A program made the translations under genes and the position numbers. A DNA stretch of 64,000 nt, taken from positions 1,426,001-1,490,000 of the forward strand of contig OZ245855.1 in the NCBI GenBank assembly GCA_965229095.1, read 5' to 3'. Positions within the stretch are counted from its first letter, which is position 1; each line of letters opens with the position of its first letter. The notes below the pieces were generated by a model, which was not told the DNA's origin, ran no database searches, and saw only the letters and a list, made by a program, of their open reading frames with translations. Source of the DNA: Taibaiella sp965229095 (GTDB lineage: Bacteria > Bacteroidota > Bacteroidia > Chitinophagales > Chitinophagaceae). This document shows positions 43,435 to 53,165 of the stretch, piece after piece.

Positions 43435-44556
43435 TTACAAACATTTCATCAGGCTATCCCATATCTGCTCGGCCGAACGGTCCCAACTGAATTTCAGCTT
43501 TTGCAGCTTGGCGGCTTCGATCATCTTGTTGCGCAGGTCTTCGTCCTTATAGATCTGCATCATTTTGGCGGCAATATCTTCGGGCGATTGGGGATCGACC
43601 AGCAAAGCCGCCTCGCCGCCTACTTCGGGCATCGACGAAGTATTGGAAACGATAACCGGCACATTACAGGTCATGGCTTCCAGGATAGGAATGCCAAAGC
43701 CTTCGAACAGGGAAGGATATACCAGGGCATAGGCCGAGGCCGTGACACTGGCCAGCTCTTCTACGTTCAGGTAGCCGGTCCATATCACATCTTCTTTATA
43801 AGGCATCAGCTCTTTAGCCTTGGCTATTTCGTCGTACAGCCAGGCCATACGGCCCACGATTACCAATTTAATACGGCTGCGCTGTCTCCGTTTGAACAAT
43901 ACAAATGCTTTCAGCAAGCTGATCACATTTTTGCGGGGATGCAAGGCGCCGGTAAACAGGAAGAATTCTTCCCCATCCGTATATTTTGCTTTTACTTGCT
44001 CTTTGGCTTCGTAATCCAGGGGCTTGTATGCTTCGTGTGCGCCGTTGTAGACTACGTCTATTTTATTTTCGGCAATGCCGTACTGCTGCACGATATCCTG
44101 TTTGGTATATTCCGATACGGCGATAATGCGCCTGGCCTTCTGCGCAAAGCGGGGCAGGTAATGAGCATAATGCCATTGGTGCATTTTATCCATGAACTGC
44201 GGATAATGCTTATAGGCAAGGTCGTGAATAGTAATACAGGTGGGTACTTTGGAACGCAGGCTGCCCAGGCCGTCGGGCGAGAAATAGATATCTGCCTTAT
44301 ATTTCTTCAGGGCAAGGGGAATAGCCCATTCTGTCCAGAGATAATATAAAGCCGGATGCCGGGCCTGTGGTTTAAGTACCACGGGCCTGACATTCGGCGC
44401 GAAAATAAAATCTTTATGATAGGGGCGGTCGAAGAAGAAGATAAACTCGTGCTCGGGATGCTTACGTACTAACCGGGAAAGTGTTTCGTGAGCAAACCAT
44501 CCTATACCTTCCAACTTACCCTTGAGAAATAATCTTGTATTTACTGCAATCCGCAT
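43435..44556 (-). CDS. Family 4 glycosyltransferase
   Basis: The protein has 373 residues and a GT-B fold. The N-terminal domain includes GKLEGIGWFAHETLSRLV and the C-terminal donor-binding domain FLFTGALHPRKNVISLLKAF, YPSLFEGFGIPILEAMTCNV with the conserved E-x7-E near residues 280-288, then GGEAALLVDPQSPEDIA. It uses a nucleotide-sugar donor, probably for polysaccharide or LPS. The start at 44556 fits family length. The 210 bases from 43225 to 43434 hold no gene, only a short hairpin (43308-43325). Confidence 0.92.
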   Translation of the reverse strand: MRIAVNTRLFLKGKLEGIGWFAHETLSRLVRKHPEHEFIFFFDRPYHKDFIFAPNVRPVVLKPQARHPALYYLWTEWAIPLALKKYKADIYFSPDGLGSLRSKVPTCITIHDLAYKHYPQFMDKMHQWHYAHYLPRFAQKARRIIAVSEYTKQDIVQQYGIAENKIDVVYNGAHEAYKPLDYEAKEQVKAKYTDGEEFFLFTGALHPRKNVISLLKAFVLFKRRQRSRIKLVIVGRMAWLYDEIAKAKELMPYKEDVIWTGYLNVEELASVTASAYALVYPSLFEGFGIPILEAMTCNVPVIVSNTSSMPEVGGEAALLVDPQSPEDIAAKMMQIYKDEDLRNKMIEAAKLQKLKFSWDRSAEQIWDSLMKCL

Positions 44557-44586
44557 GATGGCAGCAAAAGTACTAAACCGGGAGCA

Positions 44587-44853
44587 TTAAAAATGTACTT
44601 CCGTTATACTATTTAAAGGAACGGTGATCCCGCCCTTCAGCACGATATAATTTTCGGTAAGCGACCATACAGTGGTCTGCACGGTACGGGCGCCCCTGGT
44701 TGTGGCAAAGGTAATGGTAGCCTTACCTTTAAATTCGTTGCCAAGTCGTTCGGCATAACTCAACTCTTGTTTCCACTGCAGGTTCTCTCCGTCATAAGAA
44801 GGAACAATTTCATACTGCCCGATCTCCTCTTTTAAAATCATAGTATGTTCCAT
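44587..44853 (-). CDS. Small hypothetical protein (88 residues)
   Basis: The start at 44853 (MEHTMILKEEIGQYEIVPSY) is preferred to the ATG at 44868, which adds only MFLII. No signal or membrane segment. The product looks beta-rich, with NEFKGKATITFATTRGARTV and NYIVLKGGITVPLNSITEVHF at its end, similar in style to small single-domain beta proteins of Bacteroidota. Function unknown. It lies 30 bases upstream of the glycosyltransferase start, so they may be co-transcribed. Confidence 0.65.
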   Translation of the reverse strand: MEHTMILKEEIGQYEIVPSYDGENLQWKQELSYAERLGNEFKGKATITFATTRGARTVQTTVWSLTENYIVLKGGITVPLNSITEVHF

Positions 44854-45038
44854 AATAATTAAAAACAATTTATTGGTAAACGATAACCAAATTTAATAAT
44901 TATTTTACAATATTCCAATGGTAAAAATCGTCGGCGCCTACATAAATATGTAAGTAATAGTGCCTATCCTTCTATCAACAAACAAGTGTCCTTTTTTTTC
45001 CGTAATAGATTACCTTTGCAAAAATTTTTGAAAACGAC

Positions 45039-46136
45039 ATGGCATTACAAGTAGGCATTGTGGGGCTACCCAATGTAGGAAAATCAACGCTCTTCAACGC
45101 AGTAAGTAACAGTGCAAAGGCACAGGCAAGCAATTACCGCTTCTGTACCATTGAACCGAACATAGGCCTGGTAGATGTTCCGGATGAGCGCCTGGTTAAA
45201 TTATCTGCCATTGTGCAGCCCCAGAGAATAGTACCTACTGCTATCGAGTTTGTGGATATTGCGGGCCTGGTAAAAGGCGCATCCAAAGGCGAAGGCCTGG
45301 GCAATAAATTCCTGGCCAATATCCGCGAAGTAGATGCCATTATACATGTGGTCCGTTGCTTCGAGGATGAGAACATTCTTCGTGACGAAGGCGCCATCAA
45401 CCCGGTAAGCGATAAAGAAATTATCGATACGGAACTGCAGCTGAAAGACCTTGAAAGTATAGAAAAGAAGATAGCCCGTACCGAAAAGATAGCCAAAAAC
45501 GATCCTAAAGCGAAAAGGGTACTGGAAGTGCTGCTGCAATGCCAGGCACACCTGGAGCAGGGGAAGAATATACGGGGCCTGGGCCTGGAAGGCGAAGACC
45601 GTGAAGCAGTTGCCGACCTGTTCCTCCTTACCGAAAAACCGGTACTGTACGTAGCCAATGTGGACGAAAGCGCCATCCTGACCGGTAACAAATACAGCGA
45701 AGCCATCCTTAAAGTAGCTACAGAAGAAGGCGCACAGGTGATCGTAATGAACAACAACATAGAAGCGCAGATCACTGAGCTGGAAAGCCCCGAGGATAAA
45801 GAAATGTTCTTTTCCGAGTATGGTCTTACCGAACCCGGCCTTAACCGCCTGATCCGCTCGGCTTACGAACTGCTCAACCTGATCACTTACTTCACGGCTG
45901 GCGTACAGGAAGTACGGGCCTGGACCATCCATCGCGGCTGGAAAGCCCCACAGGCTGCCAGCGTTATCCATACCGATTTTGAAAAAGGCTTTATCAAGGC
46001 CGAAGTGATCGGCTATGACGATTACATTACTTTAGGTGGTGAAGCGGTAGCTAAAGAAAAAGGCAAGCTCCGTATCGAAGGCAAGGAATATATAGTAAGC
46101 GACGGCGATGTGATGCATTTCCGTTTCAACGTATAA
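45039..46136 (+). CDS. ychF: Redox-regulated ATPase YchF (Obg family)
   Basis: The protein has 365 residues. The P-loop is VGLPNVGKSTLFNAVSNSAK; switch II is FVDIAGLVKGASKGEGLGNK; and the NxxE base-recognition motif (ANVDES, replacing NKxD) marks ATP rather than GTP specificity. The C-terminal TGS-type domain is seen from TYFTAGVQEVRAWTIHRGWK to DGDVMHFRFNV. It binds ribosomes and is linked to oxidative stress. TACCTTTG (45011-45018) is an exact -7 element 20 bases before the ATG. Confidence 0.96.
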   Translation: MALQVGIVGLPNVGKSTLFNAVSNSAKAQASNYRFCTIEPNIGLVDVPDERLVKLSAIVQPQRIVPTAIEFVDIAGLVKGASKGEGLGNKFLANIREVDAIIHVVRCFEDENILRDEGAINPVSDKEIIDTELQLKDLESIEKKIARTEKIAKNDPKAKRVLEVLLQCQAHLEQGKNIRGLGLEGEDREAVADLFLLTEKPVLYVANVDESAILTGNKYSEAILKVATEEGAQVIVMNNNIEAQITELESPEDKEMFFSEYGLTEPGLNRLIRSAYELLNLITYFTAGVQEVRAWTIHRGWKAPQAASVIHTDFEKGFIKAEVIGYDDYITLGGEAVAKEKGKLRIEGKEYIVSDGDVMHFRFNV

Positions 46137-46160
46137 TTAGTACTCCCGAAACATTACCTC

Positions 46161-46193
46161 AAAAGGGCCGTTCCGCACCGGAATGGCCCTTTT
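46161..46193 (+). terminator. Terminator after ychF
   Basis: Fifteen-bp arms (46161-46175, 46179-46193) with one wobble pair and a 3-base loop, four T at the 3' end. Confidence 0.75.
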
Positions 46194-46387
46194 GCTGTTT
46201 TTATCCTTTCGACAAACCTTCCTTTTTCTTAGACGAAAACGGTCCTGTGTCTTTTGTCGAGTATTTCGGGCTACATGTCTAATTGTAGCTCCATCCGCAT
46301 GGCCATCACTTTATGTTTGCATACAGAAGTAAAACTGGCACATACAAATACCATATACTTAATTATAAACGCTGCAAAAACATTCCG

Positions 46388-47257
46388 ATGGATCTTCAAA
46401 TCACCAATGTAAGCAAGACTTACCCCAATGGCCTCAAAGCCCTCAACAACATTAACCTCACGATAGGCAAAGGCATGTTTGGCCTGCTGGGCCCCAATGG
46501 TGCGGGTAAATCTACCCTGATGCGTACCATCGCAGCGCTGCAGGACCCCGATTCGGGTAACATTACCCTGGGCGACATCGACGTGCTGCAACAAAAAACG
46601 GAACTGCGCAAGAACCTCGGCTACCTGCCACAGGATTTCGGTTTTTATCCAAAAGTATCGGCATTGAGCCTGCTGAACCATTTTGCGGTATTAAAAGGCA
46701 TCAACAATAAAGGAGAACGTAAAGAAATTGTAGAAGCCTTGTTGCAGCAAACTAACCTGTATGCCGACCGCAAACGTAATGTAAGTGATTATTCCGGTGG
46801 TATGCGCCAGCGCTTCGGCATAGCCCAGGCCTTATTGGGCAATCCCAAATTGATTATCGTAGATGAACCTACGGCGGGCCTCGATCCTATGGAACGCAAC
46901 CGCTTCCATAACCTGCTGAGCGAGATCGGCGAACAGGTGATCGTTATTTTATCCACCCATATCGTGGACGATGTAAAGAGCTTATGCAACAACATGGTGA
47001 TCATGAACAAAGGCACCATCATGTTTGAAGGCACGCCAGCCGCAGCAGAAGCCACGGTACAAAACAAGATATGGCGCAAACGTATCGACAAAAGCAGGAT
47101 CGACGAATACAGGGGGCGCATGCAGGTCATCTCCTCGCATATGTCGGACGGTATGCTGGTGATCCATGCATATGCAGACAGTAATCCGGGCGAGGGTTTC
47201 GAACAGGTAGCGGCAGGACTGGAAGATGTTTATTTCTCCACCATCACTAAAAACTAA
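46388..47257 (+). CDS. ABC transporter ATP-binding protein
   Basis: The product has 289 residues from ATG 46388 (MDLQITNVSKTYPNGLKALN); the longer frame from 46313 is not family-like. Walker A is GPNGAGKST, the signature YSGGMRQRFGIAQALLG, Walker B LIIVDEPTAGLDPMER, and the switch His in STHIVDDVKSL. A C-terminal extension of about 60 residues follows. It is five bases upstream of the permease/M1 gene and must be its ATPase. Confidence 0.95.
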   Translation: MDLQITNVSKTYPNGLKALNNINLTIGKGMFGLLGPNGAGKSTLMRTIAALQDPDSGNITLGDIDVLQQKTELRKNLGYLPQDFGFYPKVSALSLLNHFAVLKGINNKGERKEIVEALLQQTNLYADRKRNVSDYSGGMRQRFGIAQALLGNPKLIIVDEPTAGLDPMERNRFHNLLSEIGEQVIVILSTHIVDDVKSLCNNMVIMNKGTIMFEGTPAAAEATVQNKIWRKRIDKSRIDEYRGRMQVISSHMSDGMLVIHAYADSNPGEGFEQVAAGLEDVYFSTITKN

Positions 47258-47262
47258 GCGCC

Positions 47263-50200
47263 ATGTTCACCGAAATATTTCTATTTGACCTGAAACGGAA
47301 TTTCAGGAAGCCCCAGACCTATATCTTCTTTGGCGTATTTTTCCTGCTCACGCTGTTTATCGGCCTGGCGCTTTCCGGCGTGTTTAACGTAGCCAGCGGC
47401 GACACCAACCTTATCTTTAATTCACCCGGAGCCGTGGCCGCCATTATCGTAAGCCTCAACAGTGGTATCCTTGGCCTTGTAAATAGTGTGATACTGGTGG
47501 CCATAATGGCTACAGGCATCCAGAAAGATTACGAATACAATACCCATCCGCTTTATTATACCAAGCCTATCAGCAAGGCCAGTTATTTCTTTGGCCGGTT
47601 CTTCTCCGCTTTTGTAACAGCGCTCTTCGTGTACCTGGCGCAGGTTATCGGGTATTATACCGGTTGCCTCTTTGGTATGGGCAAACCCATGATGGGGCCT
47701 TTTGAAGTGTACAACTTCCTGCAGCCTTTCCTGCTGTTCAGCGTACCTAATGTATTGCTCCTGGGTATCATCTTTTTCTCCGTCACTACTTTTACCCGCA
47801 ATACCTTATCCTCTTATTTGTTCTGCGTGATCCTGATGGTGATCCGTTCGCTCACCTCCAGCATTACTGCCGACATCGACAATAAAGCGATTGCAGCCTT
47901 ATGGGAACCTTTTGGAGTACAAGCATTGGGCTATGTTACCCAATACTGGACACCTGCCGAGCAGAACACCCGCCTGATCCCTTTGGAAGGCATATTGCTC
48001 TGGAACCGCCTGCTCTGGCTGGGTATTGCCGCCGTCCTTACTTTTATCAGCTTCTTCCGGTTCCGCTTCAGCCAGTTCCTTATGCCTTTTTCTTTGTTCA
48101 AAAGGAAAAGCGAAGACGGACCGGCCGGCCGGTTATCTGCTATACAGTCCTTATCCCTGCTGCCCAAAGTGCAGCAACGTTTCTCCGCCAAAGAAACCTG
48201 GCGACAGTTGTTTTACCTTGCCCGGTTCGAGTTCAACAAAATGACCCGCAGCAGCTTCTTTATCATTTTCTGTCTCCTCGGCATCATTACCATGTGCTCC
48301 GTATCGCAGTTTATGGGCGCTATTTACAGTACCGAAACTTATCCTGTCACGTACCAGATCATTGATGCCTGCGTACCCTTCTTCCAGGTATTTATCATGC
48401 TGCTCCTGGTTTTCCTTTCCGGCACTATTATATGGCGGGAACGGGAAAGCAAGACCGACGAGCTTATCGGCACTACCCCGGTAAGCAATACGGTGCTGTT
48501 CTTTTCCAAATACCTTGGCCTGCTGTATGTGCTTGCTTTGCTGATGGTGGTGATCACCATTACTGGTATCCTCATACAGTTCTCTATGGGCTTCTATCAG
48601 GTAGACCTGGGCTTGTATTTTAAATCTTCCCTGAGGCTGCTGACCTATAATGCTATCTTCGCCGGCATGTGCCTGGGCCTGCAAGTACTTAGCCCCAACA
48701 AATACCTGGGCTTCTTCCTGCCCCTGGTCCCTATCCTCTTCATCAACGTGGTATTCGGTTACCTGGAATGGGACAATAACCTGTATCACTTCAACTCGGA
48801 AGGTCCCGAAATGGAATATTCCGACATGAATGGCTATGGTCATGTAACCGGCTCCTGGATGCTTTACAAAACGTACTGGCTTGGCATTATCATCTTATTC
48901 TGCCTGACGGCGCTTATGGTATTTGCCAGGGGCAAGGAAAAAAGATTCAAAGCCAGATATAAGCTTTCCCGGTACAGCATCAACGGAAAATACAAGCTGG
49001 CATTGGTATTCTTTATGCTGCTTTCGATCGGCACAGGCGCCTATATTTATTACAATACCAATGTGCTCAATACATACATGACGCCTAAAGAAAGCGAAGA
49101 GCTCCAGGTCGCTTTCGAGAAGAAGTATAAGCAGTATGAAAAAGTATTGCAGCCCCGGATCGTATCGAGCAAAACCGATGTCGCTATTTTTCCGGCACAA
49201 AGGATGGTAACGGTAAAAGGGTTCTATTACCTGAAAAACAAACACAACACCGCCATCGATACCCTGTTTATCGACTATAACGGCGGCGAAAAAAGTTATT
49301 ATCATTACAAGCAATTGCAGCCGGCGGTAGCAGCAACATTATTGGAAGATGACCGGCAATTCGGCGTGAAGCTGTTCAAGCTGGCACAACCTTTACAGCC
49401 CGGCGATTCGATCCGTTTCGACTTTGATGTTACTTATAAGCCGGTTGGTTTCCGCAATGCCGGTACAGAAACGGAAGTAGTGTACAACGGTACTTTTTTC
49501 AACAATATGAGCTTCCCGTCCATCGGCTACAACTCCGATGGGGAACTGGGTTCCAATACGGCCCGCGAAAAGTACCACCTGAAATTCAAGCCCCGCATGG
49601 CCGCAATTACCGATACCCTGGCCAGGGCAAATACGTATATCTCCAACGATGCCGATTGGATCCGGTTCGAGACTACCGTAAGCACCAGCCAGGACCAGAT
49701 CGCTATAGCACCGGGTTACCTGCAAAAAGAATGGCAGCAGGATGGCCGCCGTTATTTCCATTACAAAATGGATAGCCCTATCCTCAACTTCTATGCTTAC
49801 CTGAGTGCCGACTACCAGGTAAAAAGAGACAAATGGAACGACGTCAATATCGAGATCTATTACCAGAAAGGGCATGAATACAACCTCGACCGAATGATCA
49901 AAGGCATTAAAAAATCGCTGGATTACTATACCCGGAACTTTGGTCCCTACCAGCACCGGCAGGTACGGATACTGGAATTCCCGCGCTATGCCAGCTTTGC
50001 CCAGTCGTTCCCCAACACCATTCCGTTTTCAGAATCGGTAGGCTTTATCGCTAAGGTCGACGACAAGAATAAAGATAAGATTGACGTTCCTTTTTATATA
50101 ACGGCGCACGAAGTAGCGCACCAATGGTGGGCCCACCAGGTGATAGGCGCCAATGTACAAGGCAGTGTGCTGATGTCGGAGACCATGAGCCAATACGCTG

Positions 50201-50967
50201 CCCTGATGGTAATGGAAAAAGAATATGGCAAACAAGCGATGAAGAAGTTCCTGAGGTATGAAATGGATAATTACCTGCAAGGCAGGGCCACGGAGAGCAA
50301 GAAAGAGGTACCCCTGATGCTGTGCGAGAACCAGAATTATATTCACTACAATAAAGGCAGCGTGATCATGTATTCCCTGCGCGATTACCTGGGCGAAGAT
50401 GTGCTCAACGGCGCGATCAGGGCTTACCTGGAAAAGTACAAATACCAGGAGCCGCCCTATACCACCGCCCTGGACTTCGTAAGCTATATCAATGCCGCTA
50501 CGCCTGACAGCCTGAAATATATCATCAAGGATATGTTTGCCACCATCACCACTTATGAAAACTATGTGAAAGACCTGAGCTATACACCTACCGGCGATGG
50601 TAAATACAAAGTAAAGCTCACTGTGGGCAGCGCCAAATTCAGGGCCGACAGCCTGGGTAAAAGTACCAAGGTGCCCGTAGCCGATTACATGGATATCGGC
50701 ATCTTTGGCGGCAGCGAGGCAAAAGGAAAAACGGCCGATAAAGAGCTGCTGCTGCAAAGAATAAAGATGGACCGTCCCGAAAAGACGTTCGAGTTTACTG
50801 TAAATGAAAAGCCGGTAAGCGCCGGGCTTGATCCTTACAACAAACTGATCGACCGCACGCCTGATAACAACACCTGGAAGTTTGGCAGCAAACCTCCTAA
50901 AGTCAATACTGATGCCAAAGAAGACCGTAGCACGATGAGGGCATCGGTCAATGTGGAAACTGATTAA
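47263..50967 (+). CDS. ABC permease fused to an M1-family metallopeptidase
   Basis: The protein has 1234 residues. Residues 1 to about 600 are two ABC-2 type permease blocks: helices such as TYIFFGVFFLLTLFIGLALS, LGLVNSVILVAIMATGIQK, IFCLLGIITMCSVSQFMG and LALLMVVITITGILIQFSMG. From about 620 an extracytoplasmic M1 domain follows: zinc motif H949-EVAH953-QWW with the downstream Glu in SETMSQYAALMVME (973). The usual GAMEN exopeptidase loop is replaced by FPNTIPFSESVGF. With the ATPase gene just upstream it forms a two-gene transporter/peptidase system known in Bacteroidota. The substrate is unknown. Confidence 0.93.
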   Translation: MFTEIFLFDLKRNFRKPQTYIFFGVFFLLTLFIGLALSGVFNVASGDTNLIFNSPGAVAAIIVSLNSGILGLVNSVILVAIMATGIQKDYEYNTHPLYYTKPISKASYFFGRFFSAFVTALFVYLAQVIGYYTGCLFGMGKPMMGPFEVYNFLQPFLLFSVPNVLLLGIIFFSVTTFTRNTLSSYLFCVILMVIRSLTSSITADIDNKAIAALWEPFGVQALGYVTQYWTPAEQNTRLIPLEGILLWNRLLWLGIAAVLTFISFFRFRFSQFLMPFSLFKRKSEDGPAGRLSAIQSLSLLPKVQQRFSAKETWRQLFYLARFEFNKMTRSSFFIIFCLLGIITMCSVSQFMGAIYSTETYPVTYQIIDACVPFFQVFIMLLLVFLSGTIIWRERESKTDELIGTTPVSNTVLFFSKYLGLLYVLALLMVVITITGILIQFSMGFYQVDLGLYFKSSLRLLTYNAIFAGMCLGLQVLSPNKYLGFFLPLVPILFINVVFGYLEWDNNLYHFNSEGPEMEYSDMNGYGHVTGSWMLYKTYWLGIIILFCLTALMVFARGKEKRFKARYKLSRYSINGKYKLALVFFMLLSIGTGAYIYYNTNVLNTYMTPKESEELQVAFEKKYKQYEKVLQPRIVSSKTDVAIFPAQRMVTVKGFYYLKNKHNTAIDTLFIDYNGGEKSYYHYKQLQPAVAATLLEDDRQFGVKLFKLAQPLQPGDSIRFDFDVTYKPVGFRNAGTETEVVYNGTFFNNMSFPSIGYNSDGELGSNTAREKYHLKFKPRMAAITDTLARANTYISNDADWIRFETTVSTSQDQIAIAPGYLQKEWQQDGRRYFHYKMDSPILNFYAYLSADYQVKRDKWNDVNIEIYYQKGHEYNLDRMIKGIKKSLDYYTRNFGPYQHRQVRILEFPRYASFAQSFPNTIPFSESVGFIAKVDDKNKDKIDVPFYITAHEVAHQWWAHQVIGANVQGSVLMSETMSQYAALMVMEKEYGKQAMKKFLRYEMDNYLQGRATESKKEVPLMLCENQNYIHYNKGSVIMYSLRDYLGEDVLNGAIRAYLEKYKYQEPPYTTALDFVSYINAATPDSLKYIIKDMFATITTYENYVKDLSYTPTGDGKYKVKLTVGSAKFRADSLGKSTKVPVADYMDIGIFGGSEAKGKTADKELLLQRIKMDRPEKTFEFTVNEKPVSAGLDPYNKLIDRTPDNNTWKFGSKPPKVNTDAKEDRSTMRASVNVETD

Positions 50968-50979
50968 TTGATCATCATA

Positions 50980-51019
50980 AAACAAACAAGCTCCACTACA
51001 GCCCGGGCTTGTTTGTTTT
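50980..51019 (+). terminator. Terminator after the permease/M1 gene
   Basis: Perfect 12-bp arms AAACAAACAAGC / GCTTGTTTGTTT (50980-50991, 51007-51018) ending in a T run. Confidence 0.75.
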
Positions 51020-51053
51020 ATTGTTTATAAGAACACCTCTACAAAAAACACCT

Positions 51054-51776
51054 ATGCACAAACCTATCTATCTCTTATTTATCGCGCTGGGTTTCTGCTC
51101 CTGCAGGCAAGAACTACCCGAATCTATTGCCTCTCCTGTTGCTGTCGACTCCACTGCTATTCTAACGGATAAACAGAATACCCTGAACGTAGGCGAAAAC
51201 ACCTCTTATGAAATTGATAGCTCCGGGATATTGATGTTTCCCCTAACCAACAAGACAAAAGAAAGAAAGGGAAGCAGCTATATAAGTAAGCGGGAATACA
51301 ATAACTACTGGTGGAATATCATTTTCTGGAACAGCAAGACCGGCACTTATCATTTGCTTACCCGGGAGAAAATACTCATCGCTCCCAATAGCAATAATTC
51401 ATTCAGCAATGAAGAGCGTATCGCTTTACCCCAGCCCTACCTGTTTTATCATGTGATCGCCGAAGATTACAATAAAGACAAAATACTTTCGGAGGAAGAC
51501 CCGCTGTACCTCTACCTTTCCGATAAAAACGGGGATGCATTCAGGCGTGTTTCGCCATCGGGCTATCACCTGATCAGTTGGAAATTTATAGTGCCCTCCG
51601 GGAAGCTCCTGATGACCCTGAGAAAAGACAGCGATCAGAACAAAGTATTTGATGATAAGGATGAAATAACCCTCTTTGCCATGGAGCCGGGTAAAGAGGC
51701 CGAGGCAAAAGAAATATTTCCCGGCACCTTTAAAAATGAGTTGAAGCTATTGCATTATAAACATTGGGGACAATAA
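51054..51776 (+). CDS. Lipoprotein of unknown function
   Basis: The product has 240 residues from ATG 51054 (MHKPIYLLFIALGFCSC); the frame from 51009 overlaps the terminator. The signal ends in the lipobox-like CSC (lipidated Cys17 likely). The mature part has repeated acidic/aromatic stretches (YHVIAEDYNKDKILSEEDPL, LYLYLSDKNGDAF, LRKDSDQNKVFDDKDEITLF) that resemble calcium-binding-like DxNxD loops, suggesting a beta-rich periplasmic lipoprotein. No family recognised. Confidence 0.7.
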   Translation: MHKPIYLLFIALGFCSCRQELPESIASPVAVDSTAILTDKQNTLNVGENTSYEIDSSGILMFPLTNKTKERKGSSYISKREYNNYWWNIIFWNSKTGTYHLLTREKILIAPNSNNSFSNEERIALPQPYLFYHVIAEDYNKDKILSEEDPLYLYLSDKNGDAFRRVSPSGYHLISWKFIVPSGKLLMTLRKDSDQNKVFDDKDEITLFAMEPGKEAEAKEIFPGTFKNELKLLHYKHWGQ

Positions 51777-51877
51777 AATAACGCTTGCTGTATTCCTGTT
51801 TTTGTACAAAAAATCAGGGAAGAAAACAAGGCCGGTATATCAGAATTGGTTATCATTACAAAAAAATAACCCTCACG

Positions 51878-52300
51878 ATGCAAAAACCTTCGAATGCTTT
51901 TATCGCCGCCTCCTGGATTGCCCTGGGAGCCGGCATGACAGGATTTCTGATCGGACTATGGAGAGCCGAAATGCAATTGAATGAAAAAGGATACTATTTT
52001 GCCGTTCTGATGTATGGCCTGTTTTCTGTTATTTCGGTACAGAAAAGCGTACGCGACAGGCTGGAAGGCATCCCGGTAACCGATATCTATTATGGCCTCA
52101 GTTGGTTTTCCACTATCCTGTCTATTGTTCTATTAGTAGTAGGCTTATGGAATGCCACACTATTGCCCAGCGAAAAAGGCTTTTACGCTTTTGCCTTCCT
52201 GCTGGCTTTATTCGGCGCTATTGCCGTACAAAAGAATACCCGTGATGCCCAGCAGGTGAATAAAGCGGCTGCTACGGAGAACAAGGCAGATCATGCTTAA
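51878..52300 (+). CDS. yiaA: YiaA/YiaB-type inner membrane protein
   Basis: The product has 140 residues from ATG 51878 (MQKPSNAFIAASWIALGAGM); the frame from 51785 has 31 unlikely extra residues. Two similar halves each hold two helices: AASWIALGAGMTGFLIGLW with YYFAVLMYGLFSVISVQKSV, and YYGLSWFSTILSIVLLVVGL with GFYAFAFLLALFGAIAVQKN. The repeated VQK(S/N)xRD at the end of each half is typical of the YiaAB two-helix domain. Function unknown. Confidence 0.85.
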   Translation: MQKPSNAFIAASWIALGAGMTGFLIGLWRAEMQLNEKGYYFAVLMYGLFSVISVQKSVRDRLEGIPVTDIYYGLSWFSTILSIVLLVVGLWNATLLPSEKGFYAFAFLLALFGAIAVQKNTRDAQQVNKAAATENKADHA

Positions 52301-52336
52301 CCAACGACCATTGTCAAGTAGTAAACAGTATTCAGC

Positions 52337-52377
52337 ACAAGTAAACGGACAGCCTCTCTGGCTGTCCGTTTACTTGT
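52337..52377 (+). terminator. Terminator after yiaA
   Basis: Perfect 18-bp arms (52337-52354, 52360-52377) with a 5-base loop. Nothing else is seen between 52301 and 52516. Confidence 0.75.
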
Positions 52378-52516
52378 TAAGGCTACTTTCCCAATACCCC
52401 CACAAAGCGCTTGTTGGCTTATCCGTAGCAGATAACCCTTATTTGTCCGCAGATATGTAATAAAGGCGCTGCAGGAGTATTTTTCGACCTATTCTTGTAT
52501 CTAAAACCGGCTTTCT

Positions 52517-53017
52517 ATGAAACAGTTGCTCTTTCTGTGCATTGCCCTATATTTGTCGTTTAACGGATACGGACAAAAGAAGTCTCCATCACCACCTCAG
52601 ACCGAAGCCGCTAAAGAAAAGCCGGCTTCCGACACCCGGCTCCGGAATACACACTGGAACCTTACGATCGATACTTCCGGCAATACCAAAACGCTGATTT
52701 TACGTAAGCTCAGGAATGGCGATCAGGCTGTGTATCTCATTCATTTTATCAATAAAAAAGAATTCGTGATGACCGTGAATATACCAGGCTGCAGCTTCAA
52801 AGCGACGGGGACTTATATACTGAATTTCATCGATGCCGGCACTAAAGATGTCATACAGCTTGGCACTTCCAATCTGCTATCGTTTAACCGGCAGGGAAAG
52901 CTTCCCCCCTGTGCAGAGCAAATAAAAGATCAGATTTCCGGTGGCTATTTTACCGGGTCTTATGATGAAGCCGAATTTATGCTTGAGACTGAACGGCCGG
53001 CGATCGGTATTCAATAG
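52517..53017 (+). CDS. Secreted protein of unknown function
   Basis: The protein has 166 residues and a signal peptide (MKQLLFLCIALYLSFNGYGQ). A low-complexity linker (KKSPSPPQTEAAKEKPAS) is followed by a compact beta-rich domain: NTHWNLTIDTSGNTKTLILR, EFVMTVNIPGCSFKATGTYI and CAEQIKDQISGGYFTGSYD. The two conserved-looking Cys may form a disulfide. Probably periplasmic. No family recognised. Not clearly in an operon. Confidence 0.68.
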   Translation: MKQLLFLCIALYLSFNGYGQKKSPSPPQTEAAKEKPASDTRLRNTHWNLTIDTSGNTKTLILRKLRNGDQAVYLIHFINKKEFVMTVNIPGCSFKATGTYILNFIDAGTKDVIQLGTSNLLSFNRQGKLPPCAEQIKDQISGGYFTGSYDEAEFMLETERPAIGIQ

Positions 53018-53165
53018 CAGCCATTAAGAAAATAGCCGACCGGCATACCTAAAAAGTGTATCCCTTCTCCGGACCTACCAGGGAAGACCCTCGTTTGTTT
53101 GTTAAGCCTGGTATGCCAACGGTTACCTTTTCCCATCCGGGGAATAAACAGGAAATCCCACTCCC

